A DNA stretch of 64,000 bases from Cupidesulfovibrio sp000226255 (GCF_003402415.2 NZ_AP036014.1:1984001-2048000), one strand, 5' to 3'; positions 36,176 through 45,464 are shown, counted from the stretch's first letter. A program made the numbers and translations. Notes: a model not told the origin generated them from the sequence alone.

Positions 36176-38803
36176 ACGGACGGCAACAAACTGGCCCGCG
36201 AACTCTTCGGGCTCTTCCTCATCTTCTGGGGGCTGCTGCTCTTGCTCAGCCTCGCCACGTTCGACGCCCGCGACCCCAGCCTGAACCACGTGGTCAGCAA
36301 CGCCGCGCAAGTGCGCAACAGCGCCGGGCTGTTCGGCTCGTACCTTGGCGGCATCCTGGTGGACCTGTTCGGCTTTTCCTCGTTCCTGTGGCCGCTGGGC
36401 TTCATGGGCCTTGGCGCGCGCTATGTGGTCATCCCCTTCGACGTGCCGTGGTGGCGCTGGATGGGGCTGATACTGCTCGGCGCGTGCGTGGCCACCATGG
36501 GCGCGGGCTGGAACCTGGCCATCGGCGACGTGGGCGGCGGCGGCTTTTTCGGCGTGGTGCTGCACAATTTCGCGGCCCGCTACTTCAGCCCGCGCGGCTC
36601 CGCGCTGGTGTGGCTGTTCCTGTTCCTGATCTCGGTGCAGTTGGTGCTGGGCCTTTCCTGGGCGGCCATGGGGCGACGCATTCTTGAAGGGCTGCGTGAA
36701 GGATTGACGCCAAAGGCAAAGCCCTCGGCAAAACTGGAAATCGCCGCGCCTCGCAACGTGGCGGCACCTGTCCCGACCCGCCCGGTGATCGTCGCTGCGG
36801 ACGAGCCGCTGCCCGATCACGCGGCAACGGCAGGGGCAAATCGCCCCTCGCGCTGGCTGCGCCTGCCCGGCATGGGTGTGTTCCTGTTCCTGTGGAACCG
36901 CAAGCGGGGGGGGAGGCAGGGCCAGGTGCTCGACGTCACTCCCGCGTCGCTGCCCGCGGGGCGCAACGTGCAGGGCACGCCCCGGCCGTACCGCCCGCAA
37001 GATGCCGGGCTGGATGCTTCCGCCCATATTCTGGAAGACGACGACGCTTACGCCCACGCGGTTCACGACGCCGCGCTGCAGAACGGTCGGCCGGGCCGGG
37101 GCAGTGCCGATGCCGTGGCTGGCGGCACACGAGGCAAGGGTGCGCCCGCCAGCGTCGGCAATCCCTTCGCGGAGGGGGACTTCGGGCCGGGCTCCATGGG
37201 CCTTGACGACGATCTCATGAGCGACGAACTTGCGGGCGGTCTGCCCGAAGACCTGGTGGATTACGCCGCCGGAGAAGCAGGCCCCACCTGGCTGGAAGGC
37301 GCTTTTGGCGACGATCCGGCCCGCGAAGGGCAACCTGCCGCACCGTCGAAGCCCGCCCGCCCCCGCAAGGCCCGCAGCAAGCTGCCCGGCCTGGACCTGC
37401 TGCACTCCGTGGCGGGTGGCGACGCCAAGCCCGCCCGGCAGATGCTGGAGGCCAAGGGACAAAGCGTCATCACCTGCCTGGCCGACTTCGGCGTGCAGGG
37501 CGAGCTGACCCGCATCACCCCCGGCCCGGTGGTCACCATGTTCGAGGTGCGCCCGGCCCCCGGCGTGAAGGTGAGCCGCATCGCCAACCTCAGCGACGAC
37601 CTGGCGCTGGCGCTCAAAGCCATAGCCGTGCGCATCCAGGCCCCCATCCCCGGCACGGACACCGTGGGCATAGAAATTCCCAACGAGGCGCGCGAAAACG
37701 TGTGCTTCAAGGAACTGCTGGCCTCGGACACCTTCCGCTCGGCCCCGTCCATGCTCACCATGGCCATCGGCAAGGACATCGCGGGCAACGCCACCGTGGC
37801 GGACCTGGCCCGCATGCCCCACCTGCTGGTGGCCGGGGCCACCGGCGCGGGCAAGAGCGTGTGCCTGAACTCCATTCTGCTCAGCTTTTTGTACAAGGCG
37901 CGCCCAGAAGACGTGCAACTGCTGCTGGTGGACCCCAAGCGCATCGAACTTGCCGTATACGCCGACCTGCCGCACCTGGTGCACCCGGTGGTCACCGAGA
38001 TGGCCCTGGCCAAGAACGCGCTGGACTGGGCCGTGCAGGAAATGGACCGCCGTTACCAGGCCATGGCGCGCCTGGCCGTGCGCAACATCGCCGGGTACAA
38101 CCAGAAGCTGGCCGACCTTGGCGCGGACCTGCCGCCGGAACTGTCCGACCTGGAGCGCATGCCGTACCTGGTCATCGTCATCGACGAACTGGCCGACCTC
38201 ATGCTCACCGCCGCCAAGGAAGTTGAAACCAGCATCGTGCGCCTGGCCCAGTTGGCGCGCGCCGCAGGCATCCACATGATCCTGGCCACCCAGCGCCCCA
38301 GCGTGGACGTGGTGACCGGGCTCATCAAGGCCAACTTCCCGTGCCGCATCTCGTTCCAGGTCACCTCCAAGCACGATTCGCGCACCATTCTCGACACCGT
38401 GGGCGCGGAACATCTGCTGGGCAAGGGCGACATGCTCTTCAAGCCCAGCGGCAGCAAACTGCAACGGCTGCACGGGGCCTTCGTGGGCGACGACGACGTG
38501 GCCGCCGTGGTGGAGTTCTGGAAGCGCCAGCAGGCCCCCAACTACTCGGTGGACTTCGCCGAATGGGGCAACGACGGTACGGGTGACGGCCCCAACGGCA
38601 ACGGCGGGGGCGACCTTTCGGACGACCCCATGTACGCCGAGGCCGTGGAATTCGTCATCGGACAGGGCAAGGCGTCCATCTCGCAAATCCAGCGGCGCTT
38701 CCGCATCGGGTTCAACCGGGCGGCGCGCTACGTGGAGCAGATGGAGCACGACGGCATCATCGGTCCTTCGGACGGCAGCAAGCCGCGCATGGTCATCAGG
38801 TAG
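36176..38803 (+). CDS. ftsK: DNA translocase FtsK, apparent ACG start
   Basis: Septum-bound ATPase that moves and resolves chromosome dimers with XerCD, 875 residues. Four hydrophobic segments (about residues 5-160) are followed by a Pro/Gly/Ala-rich linker and the RecA-like motor: Walker A GATGAGKSVCLNS, Walker B VIVIDELADLM, and ATQRPSVDVVTGLIKAN. The C-terminal gamma winged helix (SISQIQRRFRIGFNRAARYV) reads the KOPS signal. No ATG, GTG or TTG is suitably placed: the in-frame TTG at 36119 lies at the end of the terminator, whereas ACG at 36176 has GGGAGGG 7 bases upstream and the natural N-terminus DGNKLARELFGL. I used ACG. Confidence 0.9.
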   Translation, partial: TDGNKLARELFGLFLIFWGLLLLLSLATFDARDPSLNHVVSNAAQVRNSAGLFGSYLGGILVDLFGFSSFLWPLGFMGLGARYVVIPFDVPWWRWMGLILLGACVATMGAGWNLAIGDVGGGGFFGVVLHNFAARYFSPRGSALVWLFLFLISVQLVLGLSWAAMGRRILEGLREGLTPKAKPSAKLEIAAPRNVAAPVPTRPVIVAADEPLPDHAATAGANRPSRWLRLPGMGVFLFLWNRKRGGRQGQVLDVTPASLPAGRNVQGTPRPYRPQDAGLDASAHILEDDDAYAHAVHDAALQNGRPGRGSADAVAGGTRGKGAPASVGNPFAEGDFGPGSMGLDDDLMSDELAGGLPEDLVDYAAGEAGPTWLEGAFGDDPAREGQPAAPSKPARPRKARSKLPGLDLLHSVAGGDAKPARQMLEAKGQSVITCLADFGVQGELTRITPGPVVTMFEVRPAPGVKVSRIANLSDDLALALKAIAVRIQAPIPGTDTVGIEIPNEARENVCFKELLASDTFRSAPSMLTMAIGKDIAGNATVADLARMPHLLVAGATGAGKSVCLNSILLSFLYKARPEDVQLLLVDPKRIELAVYADLPHLVHPVVTEMALAKNALDWAVQEMDRRYQAMARLAVRNIAGYNQKLADLGADLPPELSDLERMPYLVIVIDELADLMLTAAKEVETSIVRLAQLARAAGIHMILATQRPSVDVVTGLIKANFPCRISFQVTSKHDSRTILDTVGAEHLLGKGDMLFKPSGSKLQRLHGAFVGDDDVAAVVEFWKRQQAPNYSVDFAEWGNDGTGDGPNGNGGGDLSDDPMYAEAVEFVIGQGKASISQIQRRFRIGFNRAARYVEQMEHDGIIGPSDGSKPRMVIR

Positions 38804-39029
38804 CGGGCGGCGCGGGGCAGGGGACAGGACCATCGCCCTCCGCCCCCGTACCCTTTCCCGCCACGGGTCAAGGCGCGCCGCGAGTTGACGCGGCCGGGCA
38901 GTCCTGCTAGCGCAGCCCCCATGGCCCGGCCATGCGCGCCTTGCCATGTCTCCCCCTGCGGGGCACCGCCGCAAGGCCGCGCCCTGAAGCCACTCCATCC
39001 CGACAAGCAATCCCTCACAGGAGAATTCC

Positions 39030-39731
39030 GTGAAGCGTCCCCTTTCTCTCCGTGTATTGGCCCGCCTCTGCGGGCTTGGCGCGCTCTGCCTTGCCGCGCT
39101 GCTGGCGGCCGCCCCGGCCCAGGCCGCCGGGGAACTGACCAACCGGCTGCAACAACGCTACGACGCCACCACCACCCTCAAGGCGGACTTCACCCAGGTG
39201 CTGCTGCACCGCGAAAGCGGCGCCAAGGAAACCCGGCAAGGCACCCTGCAATTCCGCAAGCCGCTGCTGGTGCGCTGGGAGACCAAGGCCCCCCATGCCG
39301 AACTGCTGGTGGTGACGGCCAGCGAAATCTGGAACTTCCTGCCGGACGAAGAGGTGGCCTACAAGTACCCCGTGGAACTGGTGCAGGATTCGCGCTCCAT
39401 CATCAAGGTCATCACCGGCCAGGCCAGACTGGAGCAGGACTTCGACGTGGCCGAGGAAGCCGACGACAGCGGCATGGCCCGCCTGCACATGTACCCCAAG
39501 GAGCCCACCCCCCAGCTCACCGAAGCTTTCCTGTGGGTGGACCCGGCCACCAACCTCATCCGCCGGGCCAAGATCATCGACTTCTACGGCAACGAAAACG
39601 ACATTACCCTGAACAGCCTTGCCACCGACGCCGGAGTGCAGGACAGCGCCTTCCGCTTCGCGCCGCCCAAGGGGGTGGATGTGGAAGACCGGACCAGGCA
39701 GGGCTCGCCCGAGAAGCAGCTGTTCAATTAG
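39030..39731 (+). CDS. lolA: Outer-membrane lipoprotein carrier LolA
   Basis: Periplasmic chaperone that carries lipoproteins from LolCDE to LolB or the outer membrane. In its 233 residues the signal peptide covers about residues 1-32 (LARLCGLGALCLAALLAAAPAQA). The mature part has the family phrases ADFTQVLLHRES, GTLQFRKPLLVRWETKAP and VDPATNLIRRAKIIDFYGNEN. The start codon is GTG with AGGAGAA upstream. It follows ftsK by 226 bases, an arrangement known from many proteobacteria. Confidence 0.92.
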   Translation: MKRPLSLRVLARLCGLGALCLAALLAAAPAQAAGELTNRLQQRYDATTTLKADFTQVLLHRESGAKETRQGTLQFRKPLLVRWETKAPHAELLVVTASEIWNFLPDEEVAYKYPVELVQDSRSIIKVITGQARLEQDFDVAEEADDSGMARLHMYPKEPTPQLTEAFLWVDPATNLIRRAKIIDFYGNENDITLNSLATDAGVQDSAFRFAPPKGVDVEDRTRQGSPEKQLFN

Positions 39732-39852
39732 GCCGCGCGGTGCATGAGGCCGCTGACGGCTACAGGCATCGCCACCCCTTCCGGCTGAATACCAGAGGAC
39801 ATGTTGCCAGCAGAAGCTGGCCCCTCCTCCTTGCGGGCGCCACGCCGTCCTG

Positions 39853-39871
39853 CTTCAAGTTGAACTTGAAG
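39853..39871. repeat. Near-perfect palindrome between lolA and rluB
   Basis: CTTCAAGTT-G-AACTTGAAG, two 9-bp arms around one base. It is not followed by a T run. It may be a transcription-factor site or the weak partner of the next terminator. Confidence 0.5.
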
Positions 39872-39874
39872 TTC

Positions 39875-39916
39875 AAAAACGACAACGCCTCCCGCACAGC
39901 CGCGAGAGGCGTTGTC
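39875..39916 (-). terminator. rluB terminator
   Basis: Minus-strand stem GACAACGCCTC / GAGGCGTTGTC with a 14-base loop, followed by GTTTTTG. Confidence 0.8.
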
Positions 39917-39945
39917 TGCATCCAAGGCCAGGAACAGGAAGAAAC

Positions 39946-40944
39946 TTACGCTTCCAGCCCGGCGGCGCGGCGCAGTGCCGCCACCTCGTTGGCGGTCAGG
40001 CGGCGCGCCGTCCCCTTGGGCAACTCGCCCAACTCCAGCGGTCCCTGGCGGACGCGGCGCAGCAGCAACACGGTCAGGCCGAGGTCACGGCACATCCGGC
40101 GAATCTGGCGGTTCACGCCCTGATGCAGGGTCATCTCGATGAGACTGGCCTGCCGGTCTGACTGAAGCAGGCGCACGTCCACCGGGGCCAGCCGTTCGCC
40201 TTCGGCCAGGGTCATGCCCTCGCGCATGGGCGCAAGGGACGCCTCGGTCACGTGGCCGCGCACCTTGACCATGTAGACCTTGGGCAGGTGATAGCGGGGG
40301 TGGGTGAGCCGGTTGGTCAGGTCGCCGTCATCGGTAAGGATGAGCAGCCCCTCGGAAAAATAGTCCAGCCTGCCCACCGGGTACAGCCGCCCGCCGCGCA
40401 GGTCCGGCGGCAGGATGCCGAGCACCGTGGGCCGCCCCTGCGGGTCGCGCACGGTGGACACCACCTGCACCGGCTTGTGCAGCATCACGTAGGTGAACGT
40501 GGCGGGCGCGGCGTCCAGTTCCAGCAGTTGGCCGCGTACCTCGATGCGGTCGCGCCCCGGCACCACCCGTGCGCCGGGGGTGTCCACCACGGCATCGTTG
40601 ACCCGCACAACCCCTTGCAGTATGAGGTCGTCGGCCTGCCGCCGCGAGCACACGCCCGCCCCGGCAATGGCCTTGTTCAGGCGCACCTCTCCGGGCTGCA
40701 TGACCGACTCGGCCGCAGCCCCGGCATGCGCGCCTGGAGTATCCGCTTCGGGTCCGTGGCCCTTCGTGTCGCCACGCTCTCCTCGGCCCGCATGCCGCTC
40801 GTCGGGCCGTGCGTCCTCCGGGGCACGCGGGCGGCCAGGGCGGGGCGAACCGCCGGATCGGGCGGGGGCTGCGGCGTGCCCCTTGGCGCGCTGCGACGGA
40901 CGGGATGCGGGCCTGGGCGGTGACGACGGACGGCGCTGGGTCAT
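39946..40944 (-). CDS. Ribosomal large subunit pseudouridine synthase, RluB/RsuA family
   Basis: Modifies uridine in rRNA (23S position 2605 for RluB, or 16S for RsuA). The 332-residue product has a long basic, Pro/Arg-rich N-terminus (about 1-82), an S4 RNA-binding domain (VRLNKAIAGAGVCSRRQADDLI) and the catalytic domain with GRLDYFSEGLLILT, where the Asp is the nucleophile. RQIRRMCRDLG near the end is a family signature. The ATG at 40944 is preceded by GGAACT. The extended N-terminus is common in high-GC bacteria. Confidence 0.9.
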   Translation of the reverse strand: MTQRRPSSPPRPASRPSQRAKGHAAAPARSGGSPRPGRPRAPEDARPDERHAGRGERGDTKGHGPEADTPGAHAGAAAESVMQPGEVRLNKAIAGAGVCSRRQADDLILQGVVRVNDAVVDTPGARVVPGRDRIEVRGQLLELDAAPATFTYVMLHKPVQVVSTVRDPQGRPTVLGILPPDLRGGRLYPVGRLDYFSEGLLILTDDGDLTNRLTHPRYHLPKVYMVKVRGHVTEASLAPMREGMTLAEGERLAPVDVRLLQSDRQASLIEMTLHQGVNRQIRRMCRDLGLTVLLLRRVRQGPLELGELPKGTARRLTANEVAALRRAAGLEA

Positions 40945-41174
40945 GGAGTTCCGGGCCGGGAGAACCGGCGGGCAAAAAATTACGGGCAGAACGGGCAAGG
41001 CGGCACATCAGGCATGCAGACCGCCCACGTGGGTCAGTCTATCCCGGTCGCCCCGCAAAGAAAACCGTCCGACGCACCCTTTCGGCAGCGCGCCGGACGG
41101 CATCCCGGACACGAGAGGCTGCGGGCTGCCGAGAAACGCAATCCGCGTCCCCGGCCTGCCGCACGTCTGGCCGG

Positions 41175-41804
41175 TTACGGCCGGATGATCTTGGTGGCGA
41201 GTTGCAGGCTGGTGACCACGTCGAGCATGTTGGTGGTCTGCCCCACGGCCTTTTGCTCCAGAAGCCCGAAATGGTCAAGGCAGGTGCCGCACACCAGCAC
41301 GGTGGCCCCTGCTGCCTCCAGGCGCTTCAGGTGGGGCAGGGCGGGGCTGTCCGCCGCCGAAAGGCGCACAGCGCCGTTCAGCATGACGATACGCCACAGT
41401 TCCGCGCCCATTTCCGGCAGCGTGGCCAGAAAGTTCTGCATCAACTTTGCGCCCAGGGCGTCGTCGCCCGCGCCGATGACGTCGGAGGTCAGGAAGACCA
41501 CGACCTTCTCGCCCATGCGGCGCAGTTGCTCTTCGGTCATCACCTCGCAGACCTCGCAGTCGTCGGCTGCAGGGGCCGGGGCCTCGCCCTTCACGCCGCG
41601 CAACCGCCACAGACCGCCACCGGCATCCTCGGCCTGCACGGCGTAGCCCTGGGTAGACAGGAAACGCGTCACGTTTTCGCGCGCGGCATCGTTATCGACG
41701 ACCACCACCAGCGAGGCGGGCGACTGCTCGTCAAGGCAGCGCTTGCAGCGCAGCACGGGCTGGGGGCAGGGAAGATTCTGGCAGTTCAGTTCGATTTCTG
41801 GCAT
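41175..41804 (-). CDS. yedF: Selenium-metabolism protein YedF (TusA/DsrE fusion)
   Basis: Two-domain protein of 209 residues linked to selenium use in anaerobes. The N-terminal TusA-like domain has CPxP (Cys13 in NLPCPQPVL) and a second Cys pair in RCKRC; the C-terminal DsrE-like domain has GAGDDALGAKLMQNFL and a Cys pair in VCGTCLDHFG. The middle region DDCEVCEV is typical for TIGR03527-like members. AAGGAGG stands just upstream. SelABCD genes are not in this window, so participation in selenoprotein synthesis is only inferred. Confidence 0.85.
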   Translation of the reverse strand: MPEIELNCQNLPCPQPVLRCKRCLDEQSPASLVVVVDNDAARENVTRFLSTQGYAVQAEDAGGGLWRLRGVKGEAPAPAADDCEVCEVMTEEQLRRMGEKVVVFLTSDVIGAGDDALGAKLMQNFLATLPEMGAELWRIVMLNGAVRLSAADSPALPHLKRLEAAGATVLVCGTCLDHFGLLEQKAVGQTTNMLDVVTSLQLATKIIRP

Positions 41805-41916
41805 GGTGAGCCTCCTTTTCAGAGGGAACACCACACCGCGCGGCCCGGTCAAATCGAAAACATCCGCGCGTTTCATAAAAACATATTCATAAAATAAATA
41901 GAAGACGCCACACCAC

Positions 41917-43737
41917 ATGGCAGACGCCAAAAAGAACGACCATCCGACGCAGGGCCAGAGCGTGCACCTGCTCAAGCGATGCTTGAAGTATTTCCGCCCC
42001 TACAAATGGCAGATCTTCATCTCCATGCTGGGCATGGGGCTGGTGTCCCTGACCACGGCGGGCACGGCCTGGCTGGTCAAACCCGCCCTGGACGAAATCT
42101 TCATCAACAAGGATGAGCAGGCGCTGCTGTATGTGCCGTTGCTGTTCTTCGTGCTCACGCTGGTGAAAGGCGTGGGCCGTTACGTACAGAACTACTACAT
42201 GCACTTCAGCGGGCTGCGCGTGCTGGAAAAGCTGCGCTCGGAACTCTACGACAAGATGATCTTTCTGCCGCTGCAGTTCTACGAGGACACGCAGGTGGGC
42301 ATGCTCATGTCGCGCATCATCAGCGACGTGACCATGATCCGCAACAGCCTGCCGTCCATCGTGATGATGGTGCGGCAACTCCTGACCATGCTCGGCCTGG
42401 TGGGCGTGGTGTTCTACCAGAACCCGCACCTGGCGGTATGGGCGGTGCTGGTGCTGCCGCTGGCCCTGTACCCGCTGGTGTGGTTCGGCCGCAAGCTGCG
42501 CAAATACGGCCGCCGCAACCAGTCGAAACTGGCGGATATTTCAGTGGTGTTGCAGGAAGTGTTCAGCGGCATTCGGGTGGTGAAGGCCTTCGCCACGGAA
42601 CGTCACGAGGCGCGCCGCTTTGACGACGAAAACGAGCGCCTGGCCCGGCTGTACCTGAAGCAGGCAAGCGTGTCCGAACTTTCTTCGCCGGTCATGGAAC
42701 TGATCGGGGCCATCGGCATCGGCCTGGTCATCTGGTTCGGCGGGCGCGAGGTCATCGCAGGCGAGACCACGGCGGGCACGTTCTTCTCGTTCGTGGCCGC
42801 ACTGGCCATGCTGTATGACCCGGTCAAGTCGCTGAACTCCGCCAACATGGATGTGCAGCGCGCCCTGGCCGGGGCCGAGCGGGTGTTCGACATCCTTGAT
42901 GCGCCGAACCTGGTGGTGGAGCAGGGGGGCGACGTTCCCTTCGACGAGCCTTTCCGCGAACTGCGCTTCGAGGGCGTCACCTTCACCTATGGCGGCAAGT
43001 CCGCTCCCGCGCTGGACAACGTGAGCCTTACGGTGAAAGCGGGCGAGCGGGTGGCCATCGTGGGCCCCAGCGGCGCGGGCAAGAGCACCTTCGTGAACCT
43101 CATTCCCCGTTTCTACGAGCCGCAGCAGGGGGCCATCATCCTGAACGGCCGCCCCGTCTCCGACTACACCCTGCCCACGCTGCGCCGCAACGTGGCCATG
43201 GTTTCGCAGGACGCCTTTCTGTTCAACCTTTCCGTGCGCGACAACATCACCTACGGCCTCACTGGCCAGGCGGCGGAAACGGCCGTGCGCGAGGCCGCGC
43301 GTTCTGCCTACGCAGAAGAATTCATTGCCGCGATGCCCGAAGGGTACGACACCGTGCTTGGCGAGCGCGGCGTGAAGGTCTCCGGCGGACAGAAGCAGCG
43401 CCTGACCATCGCCCGAGCCATCATGAAGGACGCGCCGCTGCTGATCCTGGACGAGGCCACCAGCGCGCTGGATTCCGAAGCCGAGCGCATCGTGCAGAAG
43501 GCGCTGGACAACCTGATGGAAAACCGCACCAGCATCGTCATCGCCCACCGGCTGTCCACCATCCTTTCGGCGGACCGCATCCTAGTCATGGAGCAGGGGC
43601 GCATCGTGGACGCCGGGCGGCACGAGGAACTGCTGGACCGCTGCCCCCTGTACGCCCGGCTGTACGCCATGCAGTTCGCCACAGAGGGCGCAGAGCAGGG
43701 CGCGGCCGCGCTGCCCGCCGCCGGAGCCACCGCGTGA
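41917..43737 (+). CDS. msbA: Lipid A exporter-like ABC transporter (MsbA type)
   Basis: Full-length half-transporter of 606 residues with six membrane helices (about 25-305) and an ATPase domain at the C-terminus. Motifs: Walker A GPSGAGKST at about residue 383, Q-loop VSQDAFLF, signature VSGGQKQR, Walker B LLILDEATSALD and His in VIAHRLS. It begins an operon with two acyltransferase genes that act on the lipid A precursor, so export of lipid A/LPS core is the likely role; multidrug export is the alternative. The start is 113 bases from the divergent yedF, in an AT-rich spacer. Confidence 0.9.
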   Translation: MADAKKNDHPTQGQSVHLLKRCLKYFRPYKWQIFISMLGMGLVSLTTAGTAWLVKPALDEIFINKDEQALLYVPLLFFVLTLVKGVGRYVQNYYMHFSGLRVLEKLRSELYDKMIFLPLQFYEDTQVGMLMSRIISDVTMIRNSLPSIVMMVRQLLTMLGLVGVVFYQNPHLAVWAVLVLPLALYPLVWFGRKLRKYGRRNQSKLADISVVLQEVFSGIRVVKAFATERHEARRFDDENERLARLYLKQASVSELSSPVMELIGAIGIGLVIWFGGREVIAGETTAGTFFSFVAALAMLYDPVKSLNSANMDVQRALAGAERVFDILDAPNLVVEQGGDVPFDEPFRELRFEGVTFTYGGKSAPALDNVSLTVKAGERVAIVGPSGAGKSTFVNLIPRFYEPQQGAIILNGRPVSDYTLPTLRRNVAMVSQDAFLFNLSVRDNITYGLTGQAAETAVREAARSAYAEEFIAAMPEGYDTVLGERGVKVSGGQKQRLTIARAIMKDAPLLILDEATSALDSEAERIVQKALDNLMENRTSIVIAHRLSTILSADRILVMEQGRIVDAGRHEELLDRCPLYARLYAMQFATEGAEQGAAALPAAGATA

Positions 43738-44399
43738 AGCTGCCGCCCTCGCTCGTAGCGCCGCCGCTGTACGCGCTGTACAACGCATGGTGCGCCACCC
43801 TGCGCTATGACGTGGCCGGGCGCGACGCCGTGGACGCGCTGTGGCACGGCCGCACCCCCATGGTTTTCGCGCTGTGGCACGACGAACTCTTTCCGCTCAT
43901 GCACGTGCGGCGCGACCTTGAAATCGTCACCGTGGTCAGCCAAAGCCGCGACGGCGAATACCTGGCCCAGGTGCTGCAACGGCTGGGCCTGCGCACTGCG
44001 CGGGGCTCCAGTTCGCGCGGCGGGGTCAAGGCGCTGATCAGCGCGGCCCGCCAGATGCGCAAGGAAGGCTTGTGCGGGTGCGTAACCGTGGACGGGCCGC
44101 GCGGCCCACGCCACAAGGTCAAGCCGGGGGCCATCTTCCTGGCCCAGCGGGCACAGGCCCCCATCGTGCCCATGCGTATTTTTATGGAACGCGCCAAGGT
44201 GTTCGAGCGCGCCTGGGACCGCTTTCAGTTGCCCCTGCCGTTTTCCCGCGTGCGGGTGGTGTTCGGTGAGCCGTACCGGCTGCCGGATACGGTCGATGCA
44301 GCCAGCCCGATGGAAGGAGAAGAGGGCGGGCAGAGTGCTGAAGCAACCCTGGCCGCCGCCTGCGCGGACCTTGAAGCCCGGCTTGAGAGGTTGCGATGA
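43734..44399 (+). CDS. DUF374 lysophospholipid acyltransferase-like protein
   Basis: Acyltransferase of the LPLAT superfamily, 221 residues, peripheral to the inner membrane. The conserved parts are FALWHDELFPLM (the HxxxxD-like catalytic motif at about 48-54), RGSSSRGGVKAL and TVDGPRGPRHKVKPGAIFLA. Its start GTG overlaps the msbA stop (GTGA), and its own stop overlaps the next gene (ATGA), so the three are coupled. DUF374 enzymes are found next to lipid A genes, but the acyl donor and acceptor are unknown. Confidence 0.85.
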   Translation: MKLPPSLVAPPLYALYNAWCATLRYDVAGRDAVDALWHGRTPMVFALWHDELFPLMHVRRDLEIVTVVSQSRDGEYLAQVLQRLGLRTARGSSSRGGVKALISAARQMRKEGLCGCVTVDGPRGPRHKVKPGAIFLAQRAQAPIVPMRIFMERAKVFERAWDRFQLPLPFSRVRVVFGEPYRLPDTVDAASPMEGEEGGQSAEATLAAACADLEARLERLR

Positions 44400-45367
44400 C
44401 CACCCCCGCCCCCCGCGACGACATTCCCGTGCCACCCCTCTCCGGCAAATCCGGCACGCCCGGTGATACCCCCTCAGCCCCCGAGGGCCTGGCCGCGCGC
44501 CTGCTGCACATGTTGGGCCGCGCCCTGGCCGGGCGGGGATTCGACGGCATCGCCCGATACGGCAACGCGCTGGGCGCGCTGCTGTGGCATTGCCTGCCGG
44601 GCAGACGACGTCTGGCGGCCCGCGCCATCGCCGAGCATCTCGGCGTGTCGCAGCAAGAGGCCAACCGCATCGCGCGCGAAAGTTTCGCCCACAATGCCCG
44701 GTCGTTCCTGGAACTCGTGCTGGTGGGCCGGTTCGGCTTCGAAGATACGGGCGCGCGCCTGATCATCGACAGGCCCGACCTGCTGCGCAAAATAGCCGAA
44801 AGCGACCGCCCCATGGTGGCGACCACCGGACATCTCGGCGCATGGGAATTCATGTCCTCGCTGATGGGCCAGTGGCATCTGGACCGACCGCGCATGGTGG
44901 TGGTGCGCCGCAACAGCAACCGCACCATCAACGACTTCATCTTCGCCATGCGCGGCGCGCGCGGGTTGCAGGTGGTGGACCACCGCAACGCCGTGTTCAC
45001 CGTGCTCAAGGGGCTGAAGCGCAACGGCTGTGTCGGCTTTCTGGTGGACCACAACTGCCGCCGCGATGAAGCCATCTTCCTGCCGTTCCTGAGCGAGACA
45101 GCCGCCGTGAACATGGGGCCGGCCCTGCTGGCCGTGCGTGCCGAGGCGGTAGTGTGGCCCGCCTTCATGATCCGCGAGAGCGACCACTACCGCCTGTACA
45201 TCGACGACCCGCTGGACACCGCCACGCTTGGCGGCGACAGGGCGGACAAGGTCGAAGCCGTGGCCCGGTTCTACACCCAGGCCGTGGAAAAGGCCGTACG
45301 CGCACATCCGGAACAATGGTTCTGGATGCACAAGCGCTGGAAGACCCGCCCCAAGCAGGACGACTGA
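44396..45367 (+). CDS. Lipid A late acyltransferase, LpxL/HtrB-like
   Basis: Membrane-linked acyltransferase of 323 residues that adds a secondary acyl chain to lipid A. HLGAWE at 146-151 is the HX4E catalytic motif of the family, and VVRRNSNRTINDFI, VDHNCRRDEAIFLPFL and the C-terminal WFWMHKRWKTRP are diagnostic. The first 32 residues are Pro-rich and look non-conserved. It ends the operon with msbA and the DUF374 gene. LpxL or LpxM cannot be told apart here. Confidence 0.88.
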   Translation: MTTPAPRDDIPVPPLSGKSGTPGDTPSAPEGLAARLLHMLGRALAGRGFDGIARYGNALGALLWHCLPGRRRLAARAIAEHLGVSQQEANRIARESFAHNARSFLELVLVGRFGFEDTGARLIIDRPDLLRKIAESDRPMVATTGHLGAWEFMSSLMGQWHLDRPRMVVVRRNSNRTINDFIFAMRGARGLQVVDHRNAVFTVLKGLKRNGCVGFLVDHNCRRDEAIFLPFLSETAAVNMGPALLAVRAEAVVWPAFMIRESDHYRLYIDDPLDTATLGGDRADKVEAVARFYTQAVEKAVRAHPEQWFWMHKRWKTRPKQDD

Positions 45368-45426
45368 TTCCGCCTGCTGCCTCATGCCTCTGTATCCATC
45401 GACCACTCACACCGATTGATCCGCCT

Positions 45427-45464
45427 CCGCCGATGACGCGCAAGCGTTCGTCGGCGGTCTTTTT
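45427..45464 (+). terminator. Terminator of the msbA operon
   Basis: Stem CCGCCGA... / ...TCGGCGG with a bulge, followed by TCTTTTTG. Confidence 0.75.

Noticed and set aside
36104..39142. Very long open frame on the minus strand opposite ftsK and lolA (1012 codons).
   Set aside because: It is a shadow of high GC codon use in the real genes: His/Gly/Arg-rich, no family features, and other strand clearly coding.
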